A stretch of 64,000 bases of DNA, from the NCBI RefSeq assembly GCF_047729875.1, contig NZ_CP159826.1, forward strand, positions 3,410,001-3,474,000. Reading direction: 5' to 3'. A model generated the notes under the pieces. The model worked only from the letters and a program-made list of their open reading frames with translations. It was not told where the DNA came from and ran no database searches. Below are positions 18,248 to 27,187 of this stretch, piece after piece; positions within the stretch are counted from its first letter, which is position 1; every line of letters starts with the position of its first letter. The translations under genes and the position numbers were made by a program. Source of the stretch: Marimicrobium sp913061115. GTDB lineage: Bacteria > Pseudomonadota > Gammaproteobacteria > Pseudomonadales > Halieaceae.

Positions 18248-19807
18248 ATGAGCAATAATAAAGAGTATGTACTGGCGATAGATAATGGCACGCAAAGTGT
18301 TCGAGCGCTCGTTTTCGACCTCGAAGGTCAACTGGTTGCTAAAAGCAAAGTCGAGATAGAACCTTATTATTCGAATCAACCCGGTTGGGCTGAACAGGAT
18401 GCTGATTATTTTTGGGCCAATCTTTGTAAAGCCTGTTGTGCGCTCTGGCCACAGCTCGATTTTCCAAAAAGTGCTATTAAAGCGGTCGCCCTGACCACGC
18501 AAAGGGCAACCATTATTAATCTCGACCGTGATGGGAAACCGCTGCGCCCAGCCATCGTCTGGCTTGACCAGAGGCTGGAGCAAGATTTGCCTTCCATGGG
18601 ACTGTGGAACATCCTCCTTACTTTAGCGGGAGAGAAGGACGCTGTAAGATTTTTTCGCAGCGAGGCTGAGGCTAATTGGATTAAGAATAAGCAGCCGGAA
18701 ATCTGGAATAAAACAGCTAAATACCTACTACTGTCGGGCTACCTGACTTACAAACTTACAGGAAAGTATGTCGATTCAGTCGCCAGCCAGGTGGGCTATC
18801 TACCGTTTGATTTCAAGCGACATGATTGGGCCGGGCGACTCGACTGGAAGTGGCGAGCACTGCCTATTAAACGAGAGCAATTACCCGAGCTCGTCCCTGC
18901 CGGATCGCCTCTTGGCGCGATCAGTGCTGAGGCGGCACAACTGACGGGCATTCCCGAGGGCTTGCCCCTCATATCGGCCGGCGCGGATAAAGCCTGTGAA
19001 GTGCTTGCCTCAGGGTGTCTCACGCCCGACACCGGCAGTCTCAGTTACGGTAGCGCCGCGACGTATAACAGCACCAATGTCCACTATATCGAAGCGATAA
19101 AAAACGTTCCCGCCTACCCTGCTGCGATGCCCAATGCCTATAACACCGAGACTATTGTGCAGCGCGGATATTGGATGGTGAACTGGTTTAAACGTGAATT
19201 TGGTTTGCGCGAACAACGCATTGCCACAGAGACGGGTGTTGAACCTGAGTCACTGTTTGATGACCTACTTAGAGAAGCGCCTCCCGGGGCAATGGGTCTT
19301 TTGGTGCAACCTTACTGGTCTCCTGGCGTCCGTATACCCGGCCCGGATGCCAAGGGCGCCATCATAGGGTTTGGGGATGTGCACACGCGCGCCCATATTT
19401 ATCGCGCCATTATTGAAGGGATTGCTTACGCATTGCGAGAAGGCAAAGAGCGCTTAGAGAAGCGCAGCGGACACAGCATTACCACCTTAAAAGTCTCCGG
19501 CGGCGGCTCACAGAGTGATGAGGCCATGCAAATTACTGCCGACATATTTGGGCTAACCGTCGAACGGCCTCATACCTATGAAACCTCAGGGCTTGGCGCT
19601 GCAATCAACGCCGCAGTCGGCGTCGGGCTCTACCCAGACTATCAATCTGCGCTAAATCACATGACACATGAAGGCGACCGCTTTGCCCCGATTGAAGAAA
19701 ACGTGCGTATTTATGATCAATTGTATAAGGGGGTCTATCTGAAAATGTATGACCGGCTCAGTCCTCTGTACGGCTCCATTCGTGAAATAACCGGATACCC
19801 CTTCTAG
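18248..19807 (+). CDS. FGGY-family carbohydrate kinase
   Basis: A 519-residue sugar/polyol kinase. The N-terminal phosphate-binding loop AIDNGTQSVRALVFD is near residues 10-24 and the C-terminal adenosine-binding loop VSGGGSQSDEAMQITADI near 416-433. The family includes glycerol kinase, xylulokinase and related enzymes; the N-terminal half keeps the TTQRAT and WLDQR segments seen in such kinases. Canonical glycerol kinase differs in several motifs, so the substrate is likely a glycerol derivative or another polyol. Last gene of the operon, 24 bases after the GlpD-like gene, ATG at 18248 after an AGAAAGAG stretch. Confidence 0.88.
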   Translation: MSNNKEYVLAIDNGTQSVRALVFDLEGQLVAKSKVEIEPYYSNQPGWAEQDADYFWANLCKACCALWPQLDFPKSAIKAVALTTQRATIINLDRDGKPLRPAIVWLDQRLEQDLPSMGLWNILLTLAGEKDAVRFFRSEAEANWIKNKQPEIWNKTAKYLLLSGYLTYKLTGKYVDSVASQVGYLPFDFKRHDWAGRLDWKWRALPIKREQLPELVPAGSPLGAISAEAAQLTGIPEGLPLISAGADKACEVLASGCLTPDTGSLSYGSAATYNSTNVHYIEAIKNVPAYPAAMPNAYNTETIVQRGYWMVNWFKREFGLREQRIATETGVEPESLFDDLLREAPPGAMGLLVQPYWSPGVRIPGPDAKGAIIGFGDVHTRAHIYRAIIEGIAYALREGKERLEKRSGHSITTLKVSGGGSQSDEAMQITADIFGLTVERPHTYETSGLGAAINAAVGVGLYPDYQSALNHMTHEGDRFAPIEENVRIYDQLYKGVYLKMYDRLSPLYGSIREITGYPF

Positions 19808-19926
19808 CACCCAAGGAACCCCAGCGAAGGAGCCCGAGGAAAGATTTTGGAATGGGCTAGTCGGTGCTGACCGGCCTGAATCGAGGGCAAACGGTATCAG
19901 CTACTGCACCAAATACTCAGACAGGC

Positions 19927-20496
19927 CTAAGCGGCAGCTGACTCTTCTTTAACGTCTTCTTTCACGTCTTCTTTCACGTCTTCTTTATCCTCTTCAGGCT
20001 CCAGCACTGCCAATCGGGCCTCTAGCTCACTGACCTTTTGCTGTAGCTTGCCGTTTTCGGCTTTGGCCTTACTCGACGATTTTTGCAGCATTTCATTCGC
20101 TGTTGTTTTCTCAGCGAGTTTCTTTTTGCTGGCGTCCAAATTCTTTTTCATCGCTGCAGCATCGTATTGTTTCAAAGCCTTAATCTCTGCACGATCTTCC
20201 GCAAGATCTTTTTGCAGGCCTTTGATACGTTTCTTCTGCGTGGCGACTTCGTCTTCCAGCTTTTCACAACGATGGGTTAATTCGCGATTAAGTTGTTCCG
20301 TGCGTTTGTTTGCTGTGCCTTCGGCAGAGATGGTAGTCAGCTGCGCCAGCTGTTTTTCAATGACAACTTGCTGTTCTTGCTGTTTTTTAATCCCGCGCTC
20401 GATTTCGGCGGATTTTGCATCCAGTTGGTCCTGGTATTGGGATCTGAGGCTGTCTTCAAGTTCAATTATTTTTTCCAGTTTTGAGGCTGTAAGCAT
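19927..20496 (-). CDS. coiled-coil protein with acidic repeat tail
   Basis: A 189-residue, highly charged protein that is almost entirely coiled coil: heptad-like spacing of L, I and A runs from residue 4 (LEKIIELEDSLR) to about 165 (KVSELEARLAVL). It has no Cys-rich or enzymatic motif, signal peptide or membrane helix. The tail is three acidic repeats of four residues (EDVK) before ESAAA, encoded by a 12-base tandem repeat. A structural or scaffold role is the only fair guess. It stands alone, on the strand opposite to the preceding operon. Confidence 0.65.
   Translation of the reverse strand: MLTASKLEKIIELEDSLRSQYQDQLDAKSAEIERGIKKQQEQQVVIEKQLAQLTTISAEGTANKRTEQLNRELTHRCEKLEDEVATQKKRIKGLQKDLAEDRAEIKALKQYDAAAMKKNLDASKKKLAEKTTANEMLQKSSSKAKAENGKLQQKVSELEARLAVLEPEEDKEDVKEDVKEDVKEESAAA
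19952..19987 (-). repeat. 12-base tandem repeat, three copies
   Basis: Three adjacent copies of ACGTCTTCTTTC (plus-strand reading; the third copy ends in A) lie inside the coiled-coil gene and encode its EDVK repeats. The near-perfect identity suggests recent duplication and a likely site of length variation between strains that keeps the reading frame. Confidence 0.85.
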
Positions 20497-20719
20497 GTAG
20501 TGTGTCCTGCGAGTTTGTTAGTTTAGGTCGGGCAGTGGATCTGCCAAGCCCATTACTGCGGTAGATGCAAATCCGCGCGCACTATACACTAAAATGTCTT
20601 GGACTTCGAGAATTCCTCGTTTATCAATAAATTCAGATGGTTAGCGGGTCAGATTAGGTGCGGGATAGTTCACATCATCAACTGTCACCAAGCACTCCGT
20701 GCACTCGGTCCGCGGCCCA

Positions 20720-22444
20720 TCAGGCCACCGGCTGCGGCTGCGGCCCTCTTACCAGCTTGCCTGGCATGGCACCCGTATCATGACCGTTTTCGCGAATGAT
20801 CTCACCACTGCAAATCGTCAGCCGATACCCGTCAACCCGCTGTACCAGCCTTCGCGCATTAGCGGGTAGGTCATACACCATTTCTGGAGGGTGGATCGTC
20901 AGGGACTCATAATCGATCACATTAATGTCTGCCTTCATGCCTGGCGCGATTAATCCTCGATCATGCATGCCGTAGAAATTGGCTGTTGCTTGGGTCTGGC
21001 TATGGATAAGTTGCTCGATAGGAATACGCTCTCCCCGTGTCCGATCGCGCGCCCAATGGGTTAAGAGGTAGGTTGGCATGCTGGCGTCGCAAATCAGACC
21101 ACAATGCGCACCGCCATCGGACAGGCCAAACACCGCATTAGGGTGCAGCATCATTTCCCGCAGCGCCTCAAAGTCACCATTGGAGTAACCCAACAGTGGC
21201 ATATACAGAATTCCTTTGCCCTCGCGCTCCAACATAGTGTCGTATGCAAACTCGGCTGGGCTGCAGCCGTTCACATGTGCCTGAGCCAGAACGCTCTTCT
21301 CCGGCCCCGGCTCATAGTCAATAGGGTCACCTAGAGGGAACATATTGCCCCATGCGCTCAGCGTCTGCGTAAAGACTTCAGGCAAGCTGGCAAGGTCTGG
21401 GGGATTATCGAGTATTTCACGCCGTAAAGCAGGTTCTCGCAGCGCCACTACCCGTTTTGCCAGAGGCAACTGTGCGACTTTCTGATAGGCATCATGCAAA
21501 ATAAATGGATGTCCGGAGCTCTCAAGACTGAACAACACACCAGCGGGACGCTGCGCTACCTGCGGTGTCAGCGTGCCACCGGCGGCTCGATCCTCATCAA
21601 CCGCGGCGAGTAAACGTTGCCACTGCTCGGGATCACCATTGTTTTGCAGGCAGGCAAAAGTCACTGGCCGGCCCGTTTCCTGGCCCACTTGCCGCATCCA
21701 TGCCAATTCTTCTTCTTCCGGGTTCAGGTCACTGGCCACTTCAAGCACACCATAGCCAACTTCACCCAAAACACGTCCAATCCCTATCACTTCCTCGCGA
21801 TCTGCGGTGGTGCCCGGCGCGAGTTCTCCGTCTTTTGCGCGGTGCAAAATCGTGCGTGTGGTAGAAAAACCAAGAGCGCCGGCCTCAAGCCCTTCTTTAA
21901 CAATTGCCGCCATGGCGGCGACTTCCTCAGCGCTGGCCTTCTCATTATTCGCCCCCCGATCGCCCATAACATAGGTACGCACAGCGCCATGGGGAACCTG
22001 GGCGGCGAAATCAATGGCGTGGGGTATACTTTCAATAACGTCCAGATACTGTGGAAATGTTTCCCACTTCCAATCGATGCCCTCAGCGAGCGCGGCGCCC
22101 GGTATATCCTCGACACCCTCCATAAGTTGTATTAAATAGTCTTCTTTACCTGGCTCAACAGGCGCAAAACCTACTCCACAGTTGCCCATAACAACCGTCG
22201 TCACGCCATTCCAGCTTGAAGGGGAGAACATAGGATCCCAGGTAACCTGACCATCATAGTGTGTATGGATGTCGACCCAGCCAGGCGTGACCAACAAGCC
22301 GGTAGCATTAATTTCCTTTTTGGCCGGTCCGATATTCTTACCAACCGCAACAATGCACCCTGCTGTTATCGCTACATCACTGTGCTGACCCGGTGCGCCA
22401 CTACCATCTATCAGCGTTCCATTACGGATAACCATGTCGTACAT
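20720..22444 (-). CDS. D-aminoacylase-like amidohydrolase (N-acyl-D-amino-acid deacylase family)
   Basis: A 574-residue metal-dependent hydrolase of the amidohydrolase superfamily. The metal-binding HxH is in WVDIHTHYDGQVTWDP (~57-72), a conserved GVTTVVMGNCGVGFAP block follows (~79-94), and the C-terminal active-site Asp is in GLSDGGAHCGLI (~465). These are the marks of the D-aminoacylase branch, which removes acyl groups from N-acyl-D-amino acids or related compounds; many members have other substrates. I start it at ATG 22444 (MYDMVIRNG) rather than at a TTG 16 codons upstream. A second, related gene is at 58273-60144. Confidence 0.88.
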   Translation of the reverse strand: MYDMVIRNGTLIDGSGAPGQHSDVAITAGCIVAVGKNIGPAKKEINATGLLVTPGWVDIHTHYDGQVTWDPMFSPSSWNGVTTVVMGNCGVGFAPVEPGKEDYLIQLMEGVEDIPGAALAEGIDWKWETFPQYLDVIESIPHAIDFAAQVPHGAVRTYVMGDRGANNEKASAEEVAAMAAIVKEGLEAGALGFSTTRTILHRAKDGELAPGTTADREEVIGIGRVLGEVGYGVLEVASDLNPEEEELAWMRQVGQETGRPVTFACLQNNGDPEQWQRLLAAVDEDRAAGGTLTPQVAQRPAGVLFSLESSGHPFILHDAYQKVAQLPLAKRVVALREPALRREILDNPPDLASLPEVFTQTLSAWGNMFPLGDPIDYEPGPEKSVLAQAHVNGCSPAEFAYDTMLEREGKGILYMPLLGYSNGDFEALREMMLHPNAVFGLSDGGAHCGLICDASMPTYLLTHWARDRTRGERIPIEQLIHSQTQATANFYGMHDRGLIAPGMKADINVIDYESLTIHPPEMVYDLPANARRLVQRVDGYRLTICSGEIIRENGHDTGAMPGKLVRGPQPQPVA

Positions 22445-22625
22445 AAGAATTTTATCTTCTTTAAAGAAACGGATACCGACAAGATAGCTCAATTCTCGGA
22501 GGAATGCCTACATGCATCTGCGCTGAAAAACTCAACCGTACCAACCACTTCAGCGGTTCATGGGCGGAGCTCTGCAATTCTGCTATCCAATCCCAAGGGT
22601 GGTCCAGGGCCTGCGGCGACAAAAG

Positions 22626-23690
22626 CTAGCCCGCCACGTAGAGGCTACCGCCGGCCAATAAAATCGACAAAACATACACTATCGGGAAAAGGTAGCGGGA
22701 GCGCTGATCCAGCCTGTCGCCTTGTTCGAAGAGTCCGCGACTGTCTAGCACCCACACCCTCAGATTGACGGCAACGCTGGCGCACATCGTCACAAAACTA
22801 ATGATCATGAATAATCCCAAAACCGTGGGGTACGATATTTTCGGCAGGCTTCCGCTGAACATGATCTGATAGGCAACCACTGTCAAAATGCCCATAAAAG
22901 TAATATCCATGCGGTCGCCCACCGAAGACCGATCCATCCAGAAAACCGACCAGGACAAGATGACGAAGATGATGACAGGGAGTCCGACCAACCGCAGGGT
23001 GTATCGAGGGTCACGTTCGACATCGATCTGAACTCTAAAAGCGCTCAAATGGCCATCGCGGCCATCTAAGTAACTCGGCCTATACTCGACCACTGAACTA
23101 GACAACTCGGGTGAATACCACTGCGGTATTTCAACTTTGTGCTCATCATCGTCCCATATGCCACTGCTCGCAGGATCTACCCTCAGGAGCACCTCCTCAC
23201 TTTCAAACCCCAGCACCTCGAAGATTGCCGCCAACTGCTGCCGGTCAAACGGGTAGCGTGCCAAATTAAAATGCGACTTAGCCACGGCTTCGATTTCTTC
23301 GGTGTAATATACGTTGCCGTCCGGCGTTATTCGCAGCACAATTCCCTGCTGCTCAAACCCTCCCGCTTCATTGGCTAGAAAGACCTGAGGCCACCAGCCC
23401 GTGAATACTTCGTTGAACTGGAAATACCCTTGGTAATAGAGGTCATCGTAGCCTGTTACTGCGGGGTCAAATGCCAACCTTGGATCCTTCCAATGCATAC
23501 TGAGCACCCCCTCAAAGTGGAAGGTTTCATCCGCTTCGCTAATGAAGTTAACGTTACTGAGATAAAATCCAATGTCGACAACGACGGGGCCGTCACCATC
23601 AGGGGGACCTAAGATGTTGTTCTTTGCCTGTGTGCTAACACAGAATAAGACAAGTATGCTCAGTAATGCATATCGGGCTATTAACAACAT
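22626..23690 (-). CDS. pentameric ligand-gated ion channel (Cys-loop receptor homologue)
   Basis: A 354-residue secreted/membrane channel subunit. An N-terminal signal peptide (MLLIARYALLSILVLF... to about residue 22) is followed by a beta-rich ligand-binding domain (to ~215) with the FHFEG/MHWKDPRL strands and the conserved YPFDRQ Pro-loop; the paired cysteines of animal receptors are absent, as in bacterial members. Four helices follow: M1 with ILSWSVFWMD, M2 with a GILTVVAYQIMF pore segment ending before LPK (compare the bacterial channel ELIC), M3, and a C-terminal M4. I choose ATG 23690 because TAGGAG precedes it. Ligand and ion selectivity cannot be told. Divergent from a Ca2+/H+ antiporter. 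Confidence 0.92.
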   Translation of the reverse strand: MLLIARYALLSILVLFCVSTQAKNNILGPPDGDGPVVVDIGFYLSNVNFISEADETFHFEGVLSMHWKDPRLAFDPAVTGYDDLYYQGYFQFNEVFTGWWPQVFLANEAGGFEQQGIVLRITPDGNVYYTEEIEAVAKSHFNLARYPFDRQQLAAIFEVLGFESEEVLLRVDPASSGIWDDDEHKVEIPQWYSPELSSSVVEYRPSYLDGRDGHLSAFRVQIDVERDPRYTLRLVGLPVIIFVILSWSVFWMDRSSVGDRMDITFMGILTVVAYQIMFSGSLPKISYPTVLGLFMIISFVTMCASVAVNLRVWVLDSRGLFEQGDRLDQRSRYLFPIVYVLSILLAGGSLYVAG

Positions 23691-23860
23691 TATTATTGGG
23701 CTCCTAAGACTCAACCGGTACAGGCATGCGAAGATTACTCATAACTTTATCCCGTGGCTAGCGGATCTCTGCGCTCAAAGAGGTAATGTTAAACAAAAAT
23801 GACACTGGGCTCTAGAGGATATAGAGTTACCCTACAATCTTCATTTTCGAGTCATTTTTT

Positions 23861-24964
23861 ATGCTGCGACGAGAACGAACACTTTTAGTGAGTGTTTTTA
23901 GCGCCATTCTATTCCTGCTGTATGGGGATCAGTGGATGACCATGCTGGGAAATCCCCTATGGTTCGCCGGAATTTCAATCTGGCTATTCGGGGTGATCTT
24001 GTTTGCATCGATTGGTGCAGTTCGACATGCCGAAATTCTCGCCGGTAAGTTGGGTGAACCTTACGGTACGCTGATTTTAACCATCGCAGTGACAACCATC
24101 GAAGTCACAATGATTGCCAACGTCATGCTATCGGGAGAAAACAATCAAGAGTTCGCTCGCGACACAATGTTTGCGGTGGTAATGATCGTAGTCAATGGCC
24201 TAGTAGGCCTGTCACTGTTGCTAGGAGCTCTGCGCTTTCATGAGCAGCAATATAATTTGCAAGGCGCCAATGCGTATCTGGTGGTGATTATCCCGTTAGC
24301 AGGATTCGGGCTAATACTGCCCGACTTCACAACGTCGACTTCAGACCAAAGCCTTTCAAACTTTCAGGCAGCTTTTCTGGTTCTGATGTCACTAGGTCTT
24401 TATCTGGCTTTCCTGCTGATCCAGACCAGACGCCATCAGAGTTATTTTGTAATGGGATTAGAGAGTTCTCAACAAGTTGCAGGTGAGACCACTCTGCGTT
24501 CTCCAATGATTTATTCGATGAGCGGCCATATATTGTTGTTGATGGGATATCTTCTGTCGGTCATTCTGCTCGCAGAGAAAATCGCTCGGCCCGTGGACTA
24601 TAGTATTGAAGTTTTAGGTGCGCCCATAGCGCTGGGCGGTTTCTTTGTTGCATCACTCATACTGGCACCTGAAGCGATGAGTGGCATTCGTGCAGCAATG
24701 CAGAATAATTTACAGCGGGCTGTCAATATACTGCTAGGCTCAGTGCTTGCAACAATCAGTCTCACAATTCCTGCAGTCCTCATCATTAGCCTCATAACCA
24801 ATCAGCATATCATTTTAGGTCTGCCTGATTCGCAAACTGTTTTACTCGTTGTGACTCTGATGGTCAGCATGATGACGTTCAGCAGCGCGCGAACCAATAT
24901 TCTACAAGGGGCGGTACATATCCTGTTATTTTTGGCGTATATCATGTTAATTTTTCAACCATAG
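23861..24964 (+). CDS. calcium:proton antiporter of the ChaA/CaCA family
   Basis: A 367-residue inner-membrane antiporter with about ten to eleven helices. The two inverted-repeat alpha motifs are recognisable: GEPYGTLILTIAVTTIEVTMI at about 65-85 and APIALGGFFVASLILAPEAMSG near 254-275, which form the cation-binding site in the CaCA superfamily. It exchanges Ca2+ (or Na+/K+) for protons. The start ATG at 23861 has a poor ribosome site. It is divergently arranged with the ligand-gated channel gene, with 170 bases between starts. Confidence 0.85.
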   Translation: MLRRERTLLVSVFSAILFLLYGDQWMTMLGNPLWFAGISIWLFGVILFASIGAVRHAEILAGKLGEPYGTLILTIAVTTIEVTMIANVMLSGENNQEFARDTMFAVVMIVVNGLVGLSLLLGALRFHEQQYNLQGANAYLVVIIPLAGFGLILPDFTTSTSDQSLSNFQAAFLVLMSLGLYLAFLLIQTRRHQSYFVMGLESSQQVAGETTLRSPMIYSMSGHILLLMGYLLSVILLAEKIARPVDYSIEVLGAPIALGGFFVASLILAPEAMSGIRAAMQNNLQRAVNILLGSVLATISLTIPAVLIISLITNQHIILGLPDSQTVLLVVTLMVSMMTFSSARTNILQGAVHILLFLAYIMLIFQP

Positions 24965-25024
24965 TTCAACACACTATCTACTATTAGCGTTTTAGAAAAT
25001 GTACACTTAAAACAACCATAAGAA

Positions 25025-27061
25025 ATGGGTAAAGCCATGTTGAAGAAGACCTTATTAGGCGTGCTGGTTGTGATTATACTGTCAACCTGTGCGCTGTGGT
25101 TAGCCGGCGGGGATGAAGTTTATGCGCTTTATCGCGCCACCTCGGTTTCCACTGCGCCGGCAGATTACGCTCTGCAAGATGACAGTCGTGTTATCGTTCC
25201 GGCGCCGCAACCCCACGTTAATCAATCTTACAACGCTCTCAAGAATGTCTACTGGGGCGACCTACATGTCCATACTGTGGAAAGCTTTGATGCTGTATTG
25301 TTTGGGACAACCCTGACCATTGAAGATGCTTACCGGTTTGCGCAGGGCGAGAGCCTGCGCAGTGCTGGGGGCGAACTTATGCAGCTATCGCGGCCGCTGG
25401 ACTTTGTGGCCATCACAGATCATGCAGAGAGTTTTGGTTTAAGGACGCGTTGCGATGATACTAATCTATCGCTAAAGGAAAACCTGAACTGCTGGCTAAT
25501 GGAAACGCCCAATGTCGTGACATTCCTCTTGTTGAAGGCAGTTGCTAACGAACCGGCAGAAAGACCCGCTAGCAATAAGGCGGCGGGCGTCTACCGCAAC
25601 AGTGTCCGCAGTCATCCAACCCAGGCTAATTTTCCGATATGCACTCTAGATGAAACAGACCTTGAGCGCTGTTACCGCGACAGCAATAGTGACTGGTCGC
25701 AATACAAGCGTTTAGCGGACAAATACAACCAGCCCGGCACGCTCACGGTATTTTCAGCCTACGAGTACTCGCCACCCCTTCCTGACTCAGGCAAGCACCA
25801 TCGTAACGTCATCTTTAATGGCACTGGGCTCCCGGAGCACGCCACGTCCTACTTTGATGTTGGCAACGCCATAGCATTATGGAAGGTCCTAGAAGACGAC
25901 TGTAGCGGCGAGTGCGATTTTCTCACCATTCCACACAACATGAATAAGGGGTGGGGCCTGTTCTACAGTGAGAATACTTGGGACGGCGAAACCTACGACG
26001 AGGAAGGTTGGCTACTGCGACAGCGACGCGAACCGCTCGCCGAGATCTATCAGGTCAAGGGCTCTTCAGAGTGTGCGCTGGGTGTTGGGGCCACGGACGA
26101 GGAGTGTGGCTTCGGTCAAATATTAGAACCCTGTCAACTTGGTCAGGAAAGCGGATGTGCCTTCACCACCAGTTTCGCCCGTCAGGGGTTAAAAATCGGC
26201 CTTCAAATGCAGACTGATATGGGCTTTAACCCCTTTGCCTTCGGCCTGATTGGCTCCACCGATACCCACAATTCCAGCCCCGGTGATGTGGAAGAGTGGG
26301 ATTTTGTCGGCAAAGTCGCAGCGGCTTCCTCACCGGCTACTCGCCGCATCACTGAATGGCCCGGCCGCAAGCCCTACGAATCCATTCTGCAGTTCCACAC
26401 CTCCGGTGGACTCACGGGAGTATGGGCAGAAGAAAATACGCGGGATGCGATTTTTAAAGGCATGCAACACCGCGAGGTCTATGCAACTTCAGGGCCACGC
26501 ATAACGTTACGGTTTTTTGCCGGCTGGGGCTTCGACGAGGATATTACCGACCAGCCTGATGCCATCGCTCTAGCGGTCGACGGAGGGGTGCCCATGGGTG
26601 GCGTTTTGACACCAGGCACAGAGCAAACGGATAGCCCCACATTCTTCGTCTGGGCGGCAGCAGACTTGATGAGTGCGCCACTGCAACGTCTCCAGATGGT
26701 CAAGGGATGGATAGACGCTGAGGGTGTTACTCATGAAAGCGTGCGCGACATCAGCTGTTCCGATGGTCTAAAAATAGATGCCTCCAACCTACGCTGCCCC
26801 GACAACGGTGCCTCTGTAAGCATCGCTAATTGTGAAGGTCTGGGTAATACCGGTGCGGCTCAGATGGCTGTAGCCTGGAAGGACCCTGACTATCACTCTG
26901 ACCAGAATGCTTTTTACTACGTGCGCGCCCTCCAAAACCCCACCTGCCGCTGGTCGACCTACGACGCCCTGCGATTGGGCCAAACGCCGCCTTCCCACGT
27001 TCCTGCGACCATCCGGGAGCGGGCGTGGTCCTCGCCAATATGGATTCAGTCAGCGAACTGA
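25025..27061 (+). CDS. DUF3604 protein (PHP-like metal-dependent hydrolase fold)
   Basis: A 678-residue exported protein. A single N-terminal hydrophobic helix (~8-26, LLGVLVVIILSTCALWLAGG) acts as signal or anchor. The DUF3604 marks are YWGDLHVHTVES (~76-87), VAITDHAESFG (~129-139), ISGST-type block GSTDTHNSSPGD (~412-423) and several conserved Cys, matching a PHP-like metal centre. The family's reaction is not established, though it is common in marine bacteria and often near sulfatase-like or catabolic genes. The start may be ATG 25025 or 25037; neither has a strong ribosome site. Confidence 0.9.
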   Translation: MGKAMLKKTLLGVLVVIILSTCALWLAGGDEVYALYRATSVSTAPADYALQDDSRVIVPAPQPHVNQSYNALKNVYWGDLHVHTVESFDAVLFGTTLTIEDAYRFAQGESLRSAGGELMQLSRPLDFVAITDHAESFGLRTRCDDTNLSLKENLNCWLMETPNVVTFLLLKAVANEPAERPASNKAAGVYRNSVRSHPTQANFPICTLDETDLERCYRDSNSDWSQYKRLADKYNQPGTLTVFSAYEYSPPLPDSGKHHRNVIFNGTGLPEHATSYFDVGNAIALWKVLEDDCSGECDFLTIPHNMNKGWGLFYSENTWDGETYDEEGWLLRQRREPLAEIYQVKGSSECALGVGATDEECGFGQILEPCQLGQESGCAFTTSFARQGLKIGLQMQTDMGFNPFAFGLIGSTDTHNSSPGDVEEWDFVGKVAAASSPATRRITEWPGRKPYESILQFHTSGGLTGVWAEENTRDAIFKGMQHREVYATSGPRITLRFFAGWGFDEDITDQPDAIALAVDGGVPMGGVLTPGTEQTDSPTFFVWAAADLMSAPLQRLQMVKGWIDAEGVTHESVRDISCSDGLKIDASNLRCPDNGASVSIANCEGLGNTGAAQMAVAWKDPDYHSDQNAFYYVRALQNPTCRWSTYDALRLGQTPPSHVPATIRERAWSSPIWIQSAN

Positions 27062-27187
27062 CATGCTACTTACTGCACCCGTATTATCTTGGATTGGCCG
27101 TCGCGCTCACATTGCTTCCACTATAATTTTTGGGGGCTGTACACCATCGCAAACGTTTTGCTGCGCGGCGAAATTTAAGGGGATGGC

